Assembly (NCBI GenBank): GCA_025201365.1
Contig: JAIXMF010000022.1
Span: 248,001 to 312,000, forward strand
Length of the DNA stretch: 64,000 nucleotides
Origin: Syncephalis plumigaleata
Taxonomy: Eukaryota; Zoopagomycota; Zoopagomycetes; Zoopagales; Piptocephalidaceae
Reading direction: 5' to 3'
Position 1 is the first letter of the stretch. Each line of letters begins with the position of its first letter. Shown here piece after piece: positions 48,201-58,713 of the stretch. The translations under genes and the position numbers were made by a program. The notes beneath the pieces are model-generated. The model was not told the origin of the DNA. It was given only the letters and a program-made list of their open reading frames with translations, and searched no databases.

Positions 48201-48264
48201 GGCTAAGCATGGTATTGCAGGTGCAGGTCTACTTAGTCTTAAACATGATGGACAGATTATGTAG
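45264..48264 (+). CDS. GID1: RanBPM/Gid1-type SPRY-LisH-CTLH protein (CTLH/GID ubiquitin ligase subunit)
   Basis: A multi-exon gene with a Ser/Thr-rich, disordered N-terminal ~300 residues ([20 protein letters not shown]). The SPRY domain follows: GVTYIG, then [66 protein letters not shown] and [18 protein letters not shown]. The LisH motif is in [20 protein letters not shown]; the CTLH part follows in [18 protein letters not shown] and [10 protein letters not shown], and the CRA region in [19 protein letters not shown] and [11 protein letters not shown]. The order SPRY-LisH-CTLH-CRA is that of RanBP9/10 and yeast Vid30/Gid1, a core subunit of the GID E3 ligase that degrades gluconeogenic enzymes. 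An acidic insert interrupts the CTLH/CRA region. Confidence 0.93.
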
Positions 48265-48439
48265 AATATTATATATACACACACTCACTCAATATCATGA
48301 ATATTATCCGTGTCATACACGATGATGATGTTACCATTTCTTTTCTTTGAAAATAGGATATAATCAATGAATATTAGTCTTTTTTATGTAGTATGGTATA
48401 GCATCCATATGTGTATACGTGTGTGTTTATTTTGTTGAT

Positions 48440-51400
48440 TTATGAAGAAGTAGACAATGGTGTACGACTCTCTATCATACGTATGCCTTCATATTCGAGT
48501 TGTGATAAAAGTGGGCGATAGATTTCCTTGAGTGTTGGTGTAATCACACCGCGAGTGGATATTCCGCCTATACATATATGAAATGATTATTATGATAATA
48601 GTAACAGCAGCATTAATGAACTTACCACGTAATATTAATTCAGTACCCATGGCTGCTGGTAGACCAACGGTTTTAGCCATTGCCGTTACTTGACCGAATG
48701 TACCATAACTGGCCAATGTTGATGTGAATTTCTCCTAATATAACATTGGTAAATGATCGATTAGTTCATGTCATTCTTAATTACTTACACGTTGACCATT
48801 GGCGTGTTCTACATCAAGTGCATGATGTAATAGTACGAGATCTCGTTCACCGGGAGTATAGGCTAATCGTTCTGCGAGAATATTGGAGAATCCATCGATG
48901 GGTGAAGCGGCTGATAATCGGAATTGAGGACGGTTACCACTACCGCTACTGTTACTGCTGCTAGTCGATGCAGGTAATAGATGCAAGTAATCAAGGGCAG
49001 CCCATAAATTATTGATGGAGGTAGTGTCATTGGGTGATACACGCTCTTGAATAAGTGCTCGTCGTGCATCATTGGAAAGCGTAGTGGGTTTGTCATTCGA
49101 GGTGAGTACCGTATCGAAGAATTCAATCTAATCATTGAATAAAGCGTTTCGTTAGTGTATAAGCTAGTATATAAGGTGATGACATACCCAGCTATTGAAT
49201 TGTTGCGGTACTGTTGATGATGCAAATTGTGTACTTAATAGACCCAACTGACTAAACATTCCTAGTAATTGCGAGTAACCCTATAATAATGACATTAGTA
49301 TAAGAAAGAGAAAATGAATGAATGAATACATACTTGGTAGCGTAGTGTACCGCGGAACATCGTATCCAATTGATCCACTGATCCCAAACCGTACATGTCA
49401 GCATAACCGAGTGAATTACGATTGGCCAAACCTTCAAGGGCAAACCCCGGCATGATATCAACCTGAGAGAAGCGTTCCTTTAATAACTGCGCACCAGGAA
49501 TGGTGGTCATCTAGAAGGAATAAGCATAATGGTTAGTTACAGTTGTTTATTACGGAAATGAAGCTGATATCCCAATAACTTACCTGACCATTTAATTTGT
49601 ATTTAGCTTCATTGAGTGCAGCCAATAGAACACCACGTGGTGACCAGCTGAACTTGTAGGATAATGGCACACTAGATAGTTCAGGTGATGGTAATCCACC
49701 ACACCATGAAGTGAATCCTCGAATCTATGGTGATATTCACATAATAAGTTATACGAAGTAACGAGTATGTTCATTTATGCTTACCTTGCCACCCTCCGCT
49801 TTAATCTCATCGATCATCTTCATGGCTGACATGTGGTCAATACCTGGATCAAGTCCAATCTCATTGAGTATAACTACATCGGCCTCTTGTGCTCTATCGA
49901 TTAACATGATTCATTATTAATAAAAGAATCACTATTGAATAACAATATTGAAAGCAATACAATGCTTACTTTTGATCTAGTTGACGCATTTCAGGTGACA
50001 CGTAACTTGCTGTCACCATATGTTTCCTATGACCGATGCATAGTTTTGCTATTTCACCATGCATGAATGCCGGTACAAGACTACAAGGGTAATTATTAAT
50101 ATGAAAGTGATTGTTATTACAATGCTAACTATACTCACCTCACTACAATATCGACATCTTGAATGAGTGTAGACAATTGATCACGATTACCGACATCAAC
50201 GGTGATTGCCGAGACATTGTCATGATTACTGGCTAATGCTTTGGCATCTGTTAAACTGTTGCTACCTACAAATGATTATTGCTTCTATGATTAGTATTAC
50301 ATTATCTATGGGATTATTCATTATAGTCTACTTTACCGATAATGAGTTGGAAATCTTTGGATCTAGCCAAATAATCCACCAAGGGACCTGCTACAAATCC
50401 AGAACCAAGTACAAGAATACGCTTGTTCTTCTTTAAATGAGCAGCGGTAGTCGAGTCATTAGTATTGGTCGATCTATTCAATGTACACTGTTAGTAATCA
50501 ACTCATTAAACTAACACATAAATAAAGACATACGAGATTGCTCCACCGGGTAAATGTTTCATTAGATGTTTATGACGATCACGTAACTGACCATTCTCAC
50601 AGATGGTTGCTCGTTCAAATACAGGTAATTCTGAATTGCCCTTGATCTATCATTATTACTCATTAGCAATATAATATAAATGAAGAAATCAAATTATTAC
50701 CAATTCTTTAGCTAATGGGAATAGCGATTGACTAAAGTGTTCACTAGCATCGATGGGCATTTCAGTGGGTAGATTCTCCACTGCTAATACTTGTACACCC
50801 GGTGCTTCTACACTATAATCAATCATTAGTGCTTGAGAAGGCAATATATATGTATATGTATACGAGTATACTTACTCATGATGATCAATACCCTTTACAG
50901 CATCGACGTAATAGAATGGTGCCTCGATATCTGTCATATGTGACATGAATTCAATTGATCCCTGTATGAATCATTTAGACTGTTTAGTAATCATTCTATT
51001 ATAATAATGACAGTCATCGTCATCGCTTCTTACATTAACATCGCAACTAATATCTGCCACGCTAATCATACGATTATTACAATCGGGTGATTGTTGAATC
51101 GCTCGTAATTGTTCATTCGTAAGTAGTCGTGGAAAACCGGTATCCCAGTAGACGCCATTCACTAGCATGGATGTGTAAGGAGCATACTGATGTGCAAGTA
51201 TTAGCGTTACTATCATCACACATATATACATATAATGAGCTACTCACATTTTCATAGAAATTTGACGTGTAACTCTGAGGATTGGCTCGGTATTGAGCAT
51301 GGTCGAATGGCGCTCCATCCTTGCCAATAAGATGATCTTTCGATTGAACGACACAACCGTATACCTTTTTACGATTGACACCTAGTCAATGGGGTTTAGT

Positions 51401-52595
51401 AAGTACACACACACACACGCATACTACATACTATAAATTATAATGGATTTACCTTTTGATTTTACTAATTTCTCAAGTTCCGATGGATCTACAAATTCAT
51501 GTGGTAGTTGTTTGAATATTTCTTGCGCTCCCTAATGAGTAGTAGTGGTACATTTAGACATATACAATTGAATACATTAATAATATCACATTTGTTGCTA
51601 GCTTACCTGCGATACATTGCCCGTGCCGGTAAAGACAAAAGTCATGGGATGGAAGAATTCAGGTAGACCGCCGTCTACTATTTCATTGCCCAATTCCTGA
51701 AGGGTAAGACGTGCCGATGCTAATGAACGATACGTATGCGACATACCAATATGCTAATAGAGCGTGTATACCCATTTTAATTAGTTATGCTAAAGCATTT
51801 CCCGTATTCATTGATACATACCATAAACGGCGAGTCATATCCCATGCCAAGTAATTTAAGCCCAAGACCGTGTAGTCCATCGATCATACCAACTAGACCG
51901 GCATACCTACCGAATAGTACGGTACGTTTACCCGTGTCATCCGTCAATAATTCATAATCGATGATGCGAAGATTCTAATAGGAAGGTAATGATCATTAGT
52001 ATTATTCGTTATCTCTAGTAATTCTATACGCTTACTTTATCCAAGAATGCTTGTAGTGTGGGCATATTATAAGGTTGAGCTTTATGCGTATGCGAGAAAA
52101 TAACATAGGTCTTGTTGGGTATCAGCTTCTCTATGGGCACCTCCTTAATACCGAAGATGACATCCGCCTGCGACAGATCCTCGGTAATAATGGCACCAGC
52201 CTATAATCACACGGTAATCAATCAGTACTCTATTTACATATATATATATATTTGAGATAGATCATTGCGTATCATTTAATCAACAAGCAGCATACCTTCT
52301 CGTAACGCCAATCGCGAAATGTTCGATTGGTAGATGGTTGCACGTAGACGGTCGCGCCTAGATCTTTGACAAGCCGCTCCACATGTTGTGGCGTCAAAGC
52401 AACACGACGCTCCCATCGATTCTTATCCTCGCGACGTAATCCGATGGATTTGAATAGGCCGGCAGCAGTACCCAACGGTGCTGAGCGTGAAGTCGATGCT
52501 AAACTACGCAATTGACCGTGATAATGGATATGAGTGGTCGTTTTCCATAAAGAACGACGAGACCAGTGTCGAGCGGCACAAGTCTGAACGGACAT
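48440..52595 (-). CDS. AASS: Bifunctional lysine-ketoglutarate reductase/saccharopine dehydrogenase (LKR/SDH, AASS-type)
   Basis: A multi-exon gene on the minus strand from [20 protein letters not shown], a likely mitochondrial presequence (an alternative ATG is at 52631). The N-terminal LKR half has [50 protein letters not shown] and [20 protein letters not shown]. The C-terminal SDH half starts [19 protein letters not shown] (NAD(P) Rossmann glycine motif), [52 protein letters not shown] and [14 protein letters not shown], ending with [19 protein letters not shown]. Together the halves convert lysine to saccharopine and then to glutamate plus aminoadipate semialdehyde in the mitochondrion. 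Most fungi instead keep separate LYS1 and LYS9 enzymes for biosynthesis, so this fused form is notable. Confidence 0.93.
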
Positions 52596-53049
52596 GTTTA
52601 TGCTAGCAAGTGAAGCACACCACTTATACAATTACTGCTGCTGCTGTTACGGTTGTTTAGAGTAAATGACGAGCGTAGACGCGTATATATGCGCGCCTCC
52701 TCAGTGAAATAAAAGAAATACGCGACTTAACAGCGCGAGTGAATAACGGAAAAGTTGGAAATAGAACAAGGCAAAGCAAATTTGCTGCAAGGAAAGAATA
52801 GAATAGGTGGACACACCACGGCGTATACGTAGCGGCTTTCTCGTTTTTGTACGATAGGAAGCGAAGTGAAAGAGAGAGAGAGAAAAGGTGGAGAGCACAG
52901 AAGAGGAGTGGTGTGCAACCATGTGCCGGTTGAAATAGTAAGGATAATGATGTCTGATGTCATCACAGGCAATAGTTGCCCTAGTTGCCATTTTAATCAA
53001 GGGCAAAATGTCGTGGGAAGAATGCGGTCAATTGAATAAATGTATTCTT
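52596..53049. promoter_or_regulatory. LKR/SDH upstream region
   Basis: Contains a GCAGCAGCTGTTAC-type run near 52630 and GA-rich tracts (AGAGAGAGAGAGAAAAGG) at 52872-52889. No TATA box was recognised. Confidence 0.35.
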
Positions 53050-53366
53050 GTGTCCTATTTATTCGAGTGTGTATCGTGAATACGACAATGCAAGCTTCGT
53101 GTCATTTAATACCATTGTATCTTTGCTGCAATGGTACAATGCCGCTTATAGCTCAGCAACAAATAGATAAAAGCGACAGAGGATGGTGGTATAATGTTGT
53201 GTATTGCTAGTAATTGTACTAGTAGGATTCAGTATGTGCTACACAAGTTTATGAGCAATTGGGGAAACTGTTGGTGGAGTAAACTGCATGTGTGTATGTA
53301 AATGAATGAATGGATTTATTAGATCGTCATGTATGCTGGTTTATACAGCGTAATCAATAATGATAA
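53050..53366 (+). repeat. Copy A of a ~310 bp dispersed inverted repeat
   Basis: The stretch from about 53050 to 53366 matches the reverse complement of 62134-62442 nearly base for base, with about fifteen differences counted by eye. Shared blocks include TACGACAATGCAAGCTTCG, GATAAAAG.GACAGAGGATGG and TGGTTTATACAGCGTAATCA. No gene lies in it, no terminal repeats were noticed, and no long frame is conserved. A tRNA-like box-A core (TAGCTCAGC) is seen near 53148. Confidence 0.85.
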
Positions 53367-53618
53367 TAGATGATATTAACTGGATAAATATCGTATCGCA
53401 TTATTGACACCATCAAGTATGCTCATGCTCTACAGATTTACACTTTCAGAGGAATTGAATCGTTAAACGACAGTTTTATTTCAGTAAATTATCCATCACA
53501 TCGTATAGTTATTCCAATCATGAAAGCATGAGCCATCAATAAAGCTCGTATAATCTTGCTATCAGCTAGATTGCTATGACGTCTTACGGAACTACCGAAT
53601 AAATCTATTTCCAGTTGG
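53367..53618. other. Short intergenic stretch
   Basis: AT-rich tail between the dispersed repeat and the 3' end of the secreted-protein gene; nothing recognised. Confidence 0.3.
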
Positions 53619-54778
53619 TTATAGTAATCGTGGTCGTGGCTGGTGCGCTTGCTGTGCTCGTACTAGCAGACTTCTCAATGTGGTCACAAAGCTAGAACAA
53701 TCTTGAGTATGCGTTGCTATGGTAGTTATCTGAAGCAGTGAAATATAGGCAGCTACAGTTTCTTCCAATGTTGTTCTGGTTGACCTTGTAGAAAATCTAA
53801 AATCAGCTTCTCGTTTTTGTTTTATATACTGCTTTATCCTCATACGGTCCTCAGGAGTAATATTTAGTGGATTTGCCGCAATATTTAGGTCCATCTTCCT
53901 TGAAATAAAGATGTGAAGTGCGTGATGGAAACCACTACATGCATAAGGACTTGGTGATCCAGAACTAACCTTTGCAGGCATGATAGCGGCCTGCAACTGC
54001 TGTGTAGGTGGTTGCGGACTTCCCACTACATCAAAGGCAAAGATTGTTGCCTTCAGTTGTCCATTATTTTGTGATTCAACAAAAATATCTACATTTATAT
54101 GTTAGCTAGCTGTGATATAACTTGATAATACTTACCGTTTAAGTCTATTTTTATATTCGTGATACCGACATTATAAAGATAAATGAAACCTATGCAGTAG
54201 TTAGTACATGTACTGAATACCACAGATAAACTGCTTACCTTTAAGTATTTGTGGTAGGACTTGACTGAGGATAACATAATTATCTAAATAGTTTCGTTCG
54301 TGTACGAATTGGTCCAAAGGCGTATCACTAATATTATTGTAGATAAAACAGTTTCCTGCAAGTCGAGATGGTCCTTCAGGAACCGGGATAGATTTTAGTG
54401 GATTCTTGACGTAATTGCTATATTCTTTATTGACCCCTCTATTTCGTGCGGCCATAAGTGCCTTTAATACAAAGGTAAGCAGAAGAAGTATAATGATATC
54501 ATTATACTTACTTCAAATATTAATTTCTCACTATCACTAGACGTGCATGTCATATATGCGGGCTTTCCGCCATACGTAAGTTGAGCAATACTAGAAGCCC
54601 TGCCTACTCCTCCATCAACCCATTGCAAATCTAATAGGCCTTCCTCGGCAGCTTTTCCCTCTATATATCTACGAGCGTATAGATTTGGAGCATTAAGTAT
54701 TTGTGCCTGGGTGGCACATGATATCAGCACCAATGCTGCGGTTATCGTCAATGTCGTTTGATGTAATAATGAAAGCAT
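53619..54778 (-). CDS. Secreted protein of unknown function
   Basis: Four exons, starting at the ATG at 54778. A signal peptide (MLSLLHQTTLTITAALVLIS, then CATQAQ) is followed by LYARRYIEGKAAEEGLLDLQ, YGGKPAYMTCTSSDSEKLIF, and an exon with SIPVPEGPSRLAGNCFIYNN and LDNYVILSQVLPQILK. A very short exon encodes GFIYLYNVGITNIKIDLN, and the last exon has ATIFAFDVV, AKVSSGSPSPYACSGFHHAL and a basic Arg-rich end. A TATA box (ATAAATA, minus strand) lies at 54909-54915. Beta-rich domain character is suggested by the spacing of hydrophobic strands, but no family was recognised. A decayed paralogue sits at 18460-19572. Its presence next to a satellite array fits a fast-evolving region. Confidence 0.65.
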
Positions 54779-55014
54779 GTTATTCGTGATATCTAGTAGA
54801 ATCCAAAGATAGGATAAACGAGCGTGTATGTCTGTGGATACCGAGAGATGAGTGAGTAAGAGAGAAGATGATGGTTTGATGCAAAGAAAGTAGCAATATT
54901 GCCGTCTCTATTTATGTCGTAAACAGTTCAGATCAGCCATTTTATTGAATAGAACGATGCTTCGACTGTAAACTGAGTATTGCTGAATAAAACAATATCA
55001 ACCCACATGTAGAA
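54779..55014. promoter_or_regulatory. Promoter of the secreted-protein gene
   Basis: Minus-strand TATA box (ATAAATA) at 54909-54915. A segment near 54943-55014 is repeated in altered form at about 55363-55440, just beyond the satellite. Confidence 0.45.
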
Positions 55015-55470
55015 TTGCCATTAATAGTATAGCAATCACCAGTTATGTTATGTTTTGTTTTATCTTGATAATTCGGAATGTGCCATTCTATTCCATCCTA
55101 CATGTCAGTTGCCATTAATAGTATAGCAATCACCAGTTGTATTCTATTTTTATTCTATCTCGGTAATTCGGAATGTGCCATTCTATTCCATCCTACATGT
55201 CAGTTGCCATTAACAGTATAGCAATCACCAGTTATGTTATGTTTTGTTTTATCTCGGTAATTCGGAATGTGCCATTCTATTCCATCCTACATGTCAGTTG
55301 CCATTAATAGTATAGCAATCACCAGCTGTATTCTGTTTTAGTTTATCTTGGTAGTTCAGAACGTGCCATTCTATTGAATAAAATAATGCTACAGTTGTAA
55401 ATCAAGTATTGCAGAACAGAACAACCTCTACTTCACATGTAAATTACTATTAATAGTGTGACATCCATAG
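55015..55470. repeat. 94-95 bp minisatellite, about four good copies plus a degenerate fifth
   Basis: Unit starts marked by TTGCCATTAATAGTATAGCA occur at 55015, 55109, 55204 and 55298, i.e. spacings of 94, 95 and 94 bp. Each unit continues AATCACCAGT, GTTTTATCT, TTCGGAATGTGCCATTCTAT and ATCCTACATGTCAG. A weak fifth copy (ATTACTATTAATAGTGTGAC) lies near 55445. Units differ at a few positions, and copies 1 and 3 share ATGTTATGTTTTG while 2 and 4 share GTATTCT, hinting at duplication of a two-unit block. Confidence 0.85.
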
Positions 55471-55769
55471 TTGTATCTATTTTTGTTTTCTTGATGATTC
55501 GGAATGTGTCGTGCTGTTCATCCTACTATGGATAAATGTTTATTGTAGCTCGTGTACTAAGGAAATGGAGAAACATTGCATGATATCATCTGCTATTATT
55601 AGCATGCTTACTATAGAAAAGGTGCTCATTCAAACCAATCTTGTATTGACTAACATGTTCATGTTCAATCGACCATTACATCGATGATAATGAATGGAAT
55701 AATGGATCAATGAATATACTCGCATGTTGCTATTGCAATCTGTTGTTCTCTTTGAGAATGTATCGAGAT
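55471..55769. other. Intergenic region next to GatB
   Basis: No gene or repeat beyond the satellite edge was seen; 3' region of the GatB gene. Confidence 0.3.
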
Positions 55770-57679
55770 TTATGATAGATTCATTAGATCTTTTAATAAT
55801 TGATTAGCAAGTTTCGGACTGGCTTGCCCTTTCGTTTGCTGCATCACCTGTCCGACGAACCATCCAAACAATCGTTTATTTCCTTGCCTAACCTGCTCCA
55901 CCTAATGCATTCCAACCATTAATGCTATCCATTTATTCCTCGTCAATCATATCGCTTACCTTATCTGGATGACTACTAATTAACTTCTGACATATACTCT
56001 GTAGGTGTGAAGTATCGCGAATCTCACTCCAACCATGTGCTTCTGCGATAGTCTCAGCATTTCGTGCATCATTCTCGTCAATCATACACGTCAGTATTCG
56101 TTTAGCAAGTTTGCCTATGGTACATACACATGAGCCATTCAATTAACCAGGATGATCAAGCTAGTTACCACTGATTCGATCATTCTGCAATGCCGTCACT
56201 ATGGATCTTAGCTGTTCCACGCTAACCGTATTACTACTGAAAGGTATATTCCTGCTATTTAATCGACCCATCAGCTCATTGGTAATCCTAAGCATCATCG
56301 ATTAGCCAGTGTTAATGCATCGATTGTGCTACCCTACCAATTGAAAGCTAAACGTATATCGGTATTCTTAGCAACCTATATGATATTAGTATTTATCGTC
56401 TTCTTTCTGATAATGCTGTATTCTCACCTGTTCAAAATAAACATCCACTAATGGTTCAATAAATAATGTATTGCACTCCTCAATGGAAAGCCCATAGTCT
56501 GACATGAATCGTTGTTTGCGAGCATCAGGCAGCTCAGGTAATGCCGCTCTATGCTGTTCGATATATTTCTATCATACTAGTGAGCTATTCTATTCAATAT
56601 TGATGTGCATAGTTGCTCACTACCTTTGATATGCATATTGGTGGCAAATCTGGATCAGGCATGTATCTAATGAATGCTACATTAACAGCAATACGTGCCA
56701 TAAAAGCATGCTATCACTCATTAGTCACCTATAATCTACTGCCGTTTCCTTGGTACGTAGACTAAATGTTCTCTTTCGTATCACATCGTAGCCACGAGTC
56801 TCTTGCAACAACGCTCATTCGATTCTAGTAAACCGATTTGTCGATTGACTTCCGCATCTACCAGTGTACTATTAGTCATCCATAATGATCCAGTGGCTAC
56901 TTTCCTTACCAATGGCTGCCGTAAGAAATCGAATACTCGTTAGATTCTTTAGCTCGCATCTCACACTTAGTGGCTCGTTGGGTCTGCACACCGACACATT
57001 GACGTCACATCGAAGTGATCCCTAGTCATTCCCGGTGTAAACTATAGTATGTCAACAATCATCAATGCCACTGACCTGTTCCATATTGCCATCCGACACT
57101 CCCGTTGCACGTAGTATCGATTGTAGTTTACGTACAGCAATACCCGCTTCCATAGATGATCTATAAATGTTACCATTAACTTGCTGTAGCATGGCATAGT
57201 AGTGGTGGTGGTGGTAGTAACTCACCGTAGATCTGGTTTAGTGACAATTTCAATGAGTGATACACCAGCACGATTCAGATCAACATGTACCATCTTTCCA
57301 GTAATATCACTCGTGCTCTTTCCTGTATCCTAATCATTGTAACGATCAGCGTGTAAATGATAATCATTATGAGCATCACTATAGTACCTGTTCCAATTGC
57401 AGTTGCTCTAATCGTATCATTCTTTCATAGGATAGACCATCCAATGACGATAGACATAGTGTTCCCCCACGAGCAATCGGTTCTAATGGTAAATGAGACT
57501 GCGGTTCATTCTATTCATGTTGACTATTACCTTTATGCTGTGTAATTTGATAGCCAGCTGGAAGGTCATGATAGAAATAGTGTTTACGATCAAAGCTTGA
57601 ATATGATTGAATTTGAGCCGATAATGCTAGAGCAAGTCGTGTCGCCAACTCGACACATTCTGGATTCAATGACTATATC

Positions 57680-57720
<41 letters not shown>

Positions 57721-58127
57721 CGGTTTATTCGTATGCTACCTTTAAATAATACTAGTGAGACTTACAGGAAGCGTACCAGGAAATGCCGCGTCTATCGCAG
57801 ACACTTGTGTGTTGGGCTGCTCTTCATAGGTAGCGGACGCGTCTATAACATGTATTGCAGCAATACGTAAACGTACAGTCTAGTCGATAGCCCAGCATAC
57901 TTACTCGAGAATAGCTTGTGTCGCGAACATAATTGCGCGTGAATCTCCAGACCTATTACAACTTGCCAGCTTGAATGCACACCTTGTACCAGATTACTCG
58001 GCAATGAAGCTGCCGTTGTTGCAGTACGCTTACTATCCTGTCTCAAGCGTAGTGCTGCTTTATGTAAGTTGAATTGCCATAGTTTTGCAAATGGGAGTCC
58101 TCTTTGCAACGAACGTGAAAAAGACAT
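55770..58127 (-). CDS. PET112: Mitochondrial glutamyl-tRNA(Gln) amidotransferase subunit B (GatB/PET112)
   Basis: A multi-exon gene from the ATG at 58127 ([20 protein letters not shown]), a mitochondrial presequence. The catalytic core has [109 protein letters not shown] and [18 protein letters not shown]. Later [20 protein letters not shown] and [22 protein letters not shown], and the helical YqeY-like tail ([50 protein letters not shown]) complete it. With GatA and GatF/GatC it makes Gln-tRNA in mitochondria. One frame disruption appears near 56818 (between LLESNE and LLQETRGYD). Confidence 0.9.
57680..57719. repeat. (AAT)n microsatellite in a GatB intron
   Basis: About thirteen AAT/TAA units in a row, inside the intron between the ELATRL- and PNTQVSA-coding exons. 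Confidence 0.8.
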
Positions 58128-58713
58128 GACGAAAATACACGAGTGAAGAAATAGGCACACATGATTGCATCAAGTGGATTATGTGTTCCACCTTACAATC
58201 TTTTCGTTAATGATTCTTGTAGCTGCTTGATTTCATTTTTATTATTATGAGCTACACCATAATAAAACAAGCATTACAAGTCATATTACTACTACTACTA
58301 CTACTATGAGCCAATAAATATATCTATCGTATTCATACAAATGTCATTCATTATCATGACATCTACATGACATGTTCATTTGTATGTTATCTATCATTGC
58401 TCATTCCATTGTCAATTGACGTGATCGATACTGATTGCAATGCATAATGATATGTCATCGAATGATCACACGACCATATGAACGTGTCAATAAAGCATGA
58501 ACATACGCGATGCTATCTATAATGCGATACAACATTCATCCAGTTAATATGATCATTGCTCAAGTATCATTCCCTCACACATACGCGTTGACTACATGTA
58601 AATCAAATGGCATACGTTTGACATTGTCATTCTAATGTATGCACGTTCAACAATGTAAGAATAGAATAGCAAAAGTAAAATTTATTCCTATTGATCAATC
58701 AATAGTTCATGTA
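58128..58713. other. Intergenic region, GatB promoter
   Basis: Contains a TAC repeat at 58282-58303 and repeated short motifs such as CATTCAT/TGACATGT near 58340-58380. No gene recognised. Confidence 0.35.

Noticed and set aside
55015-55470. Could the regular ~94 bp repeats be a CRISPR array?
   Set aside because: Unit and 'spacer' are not distinct, the whole unit is repeated, and a eukaryotic genome is indicated; it is a minisatellite.
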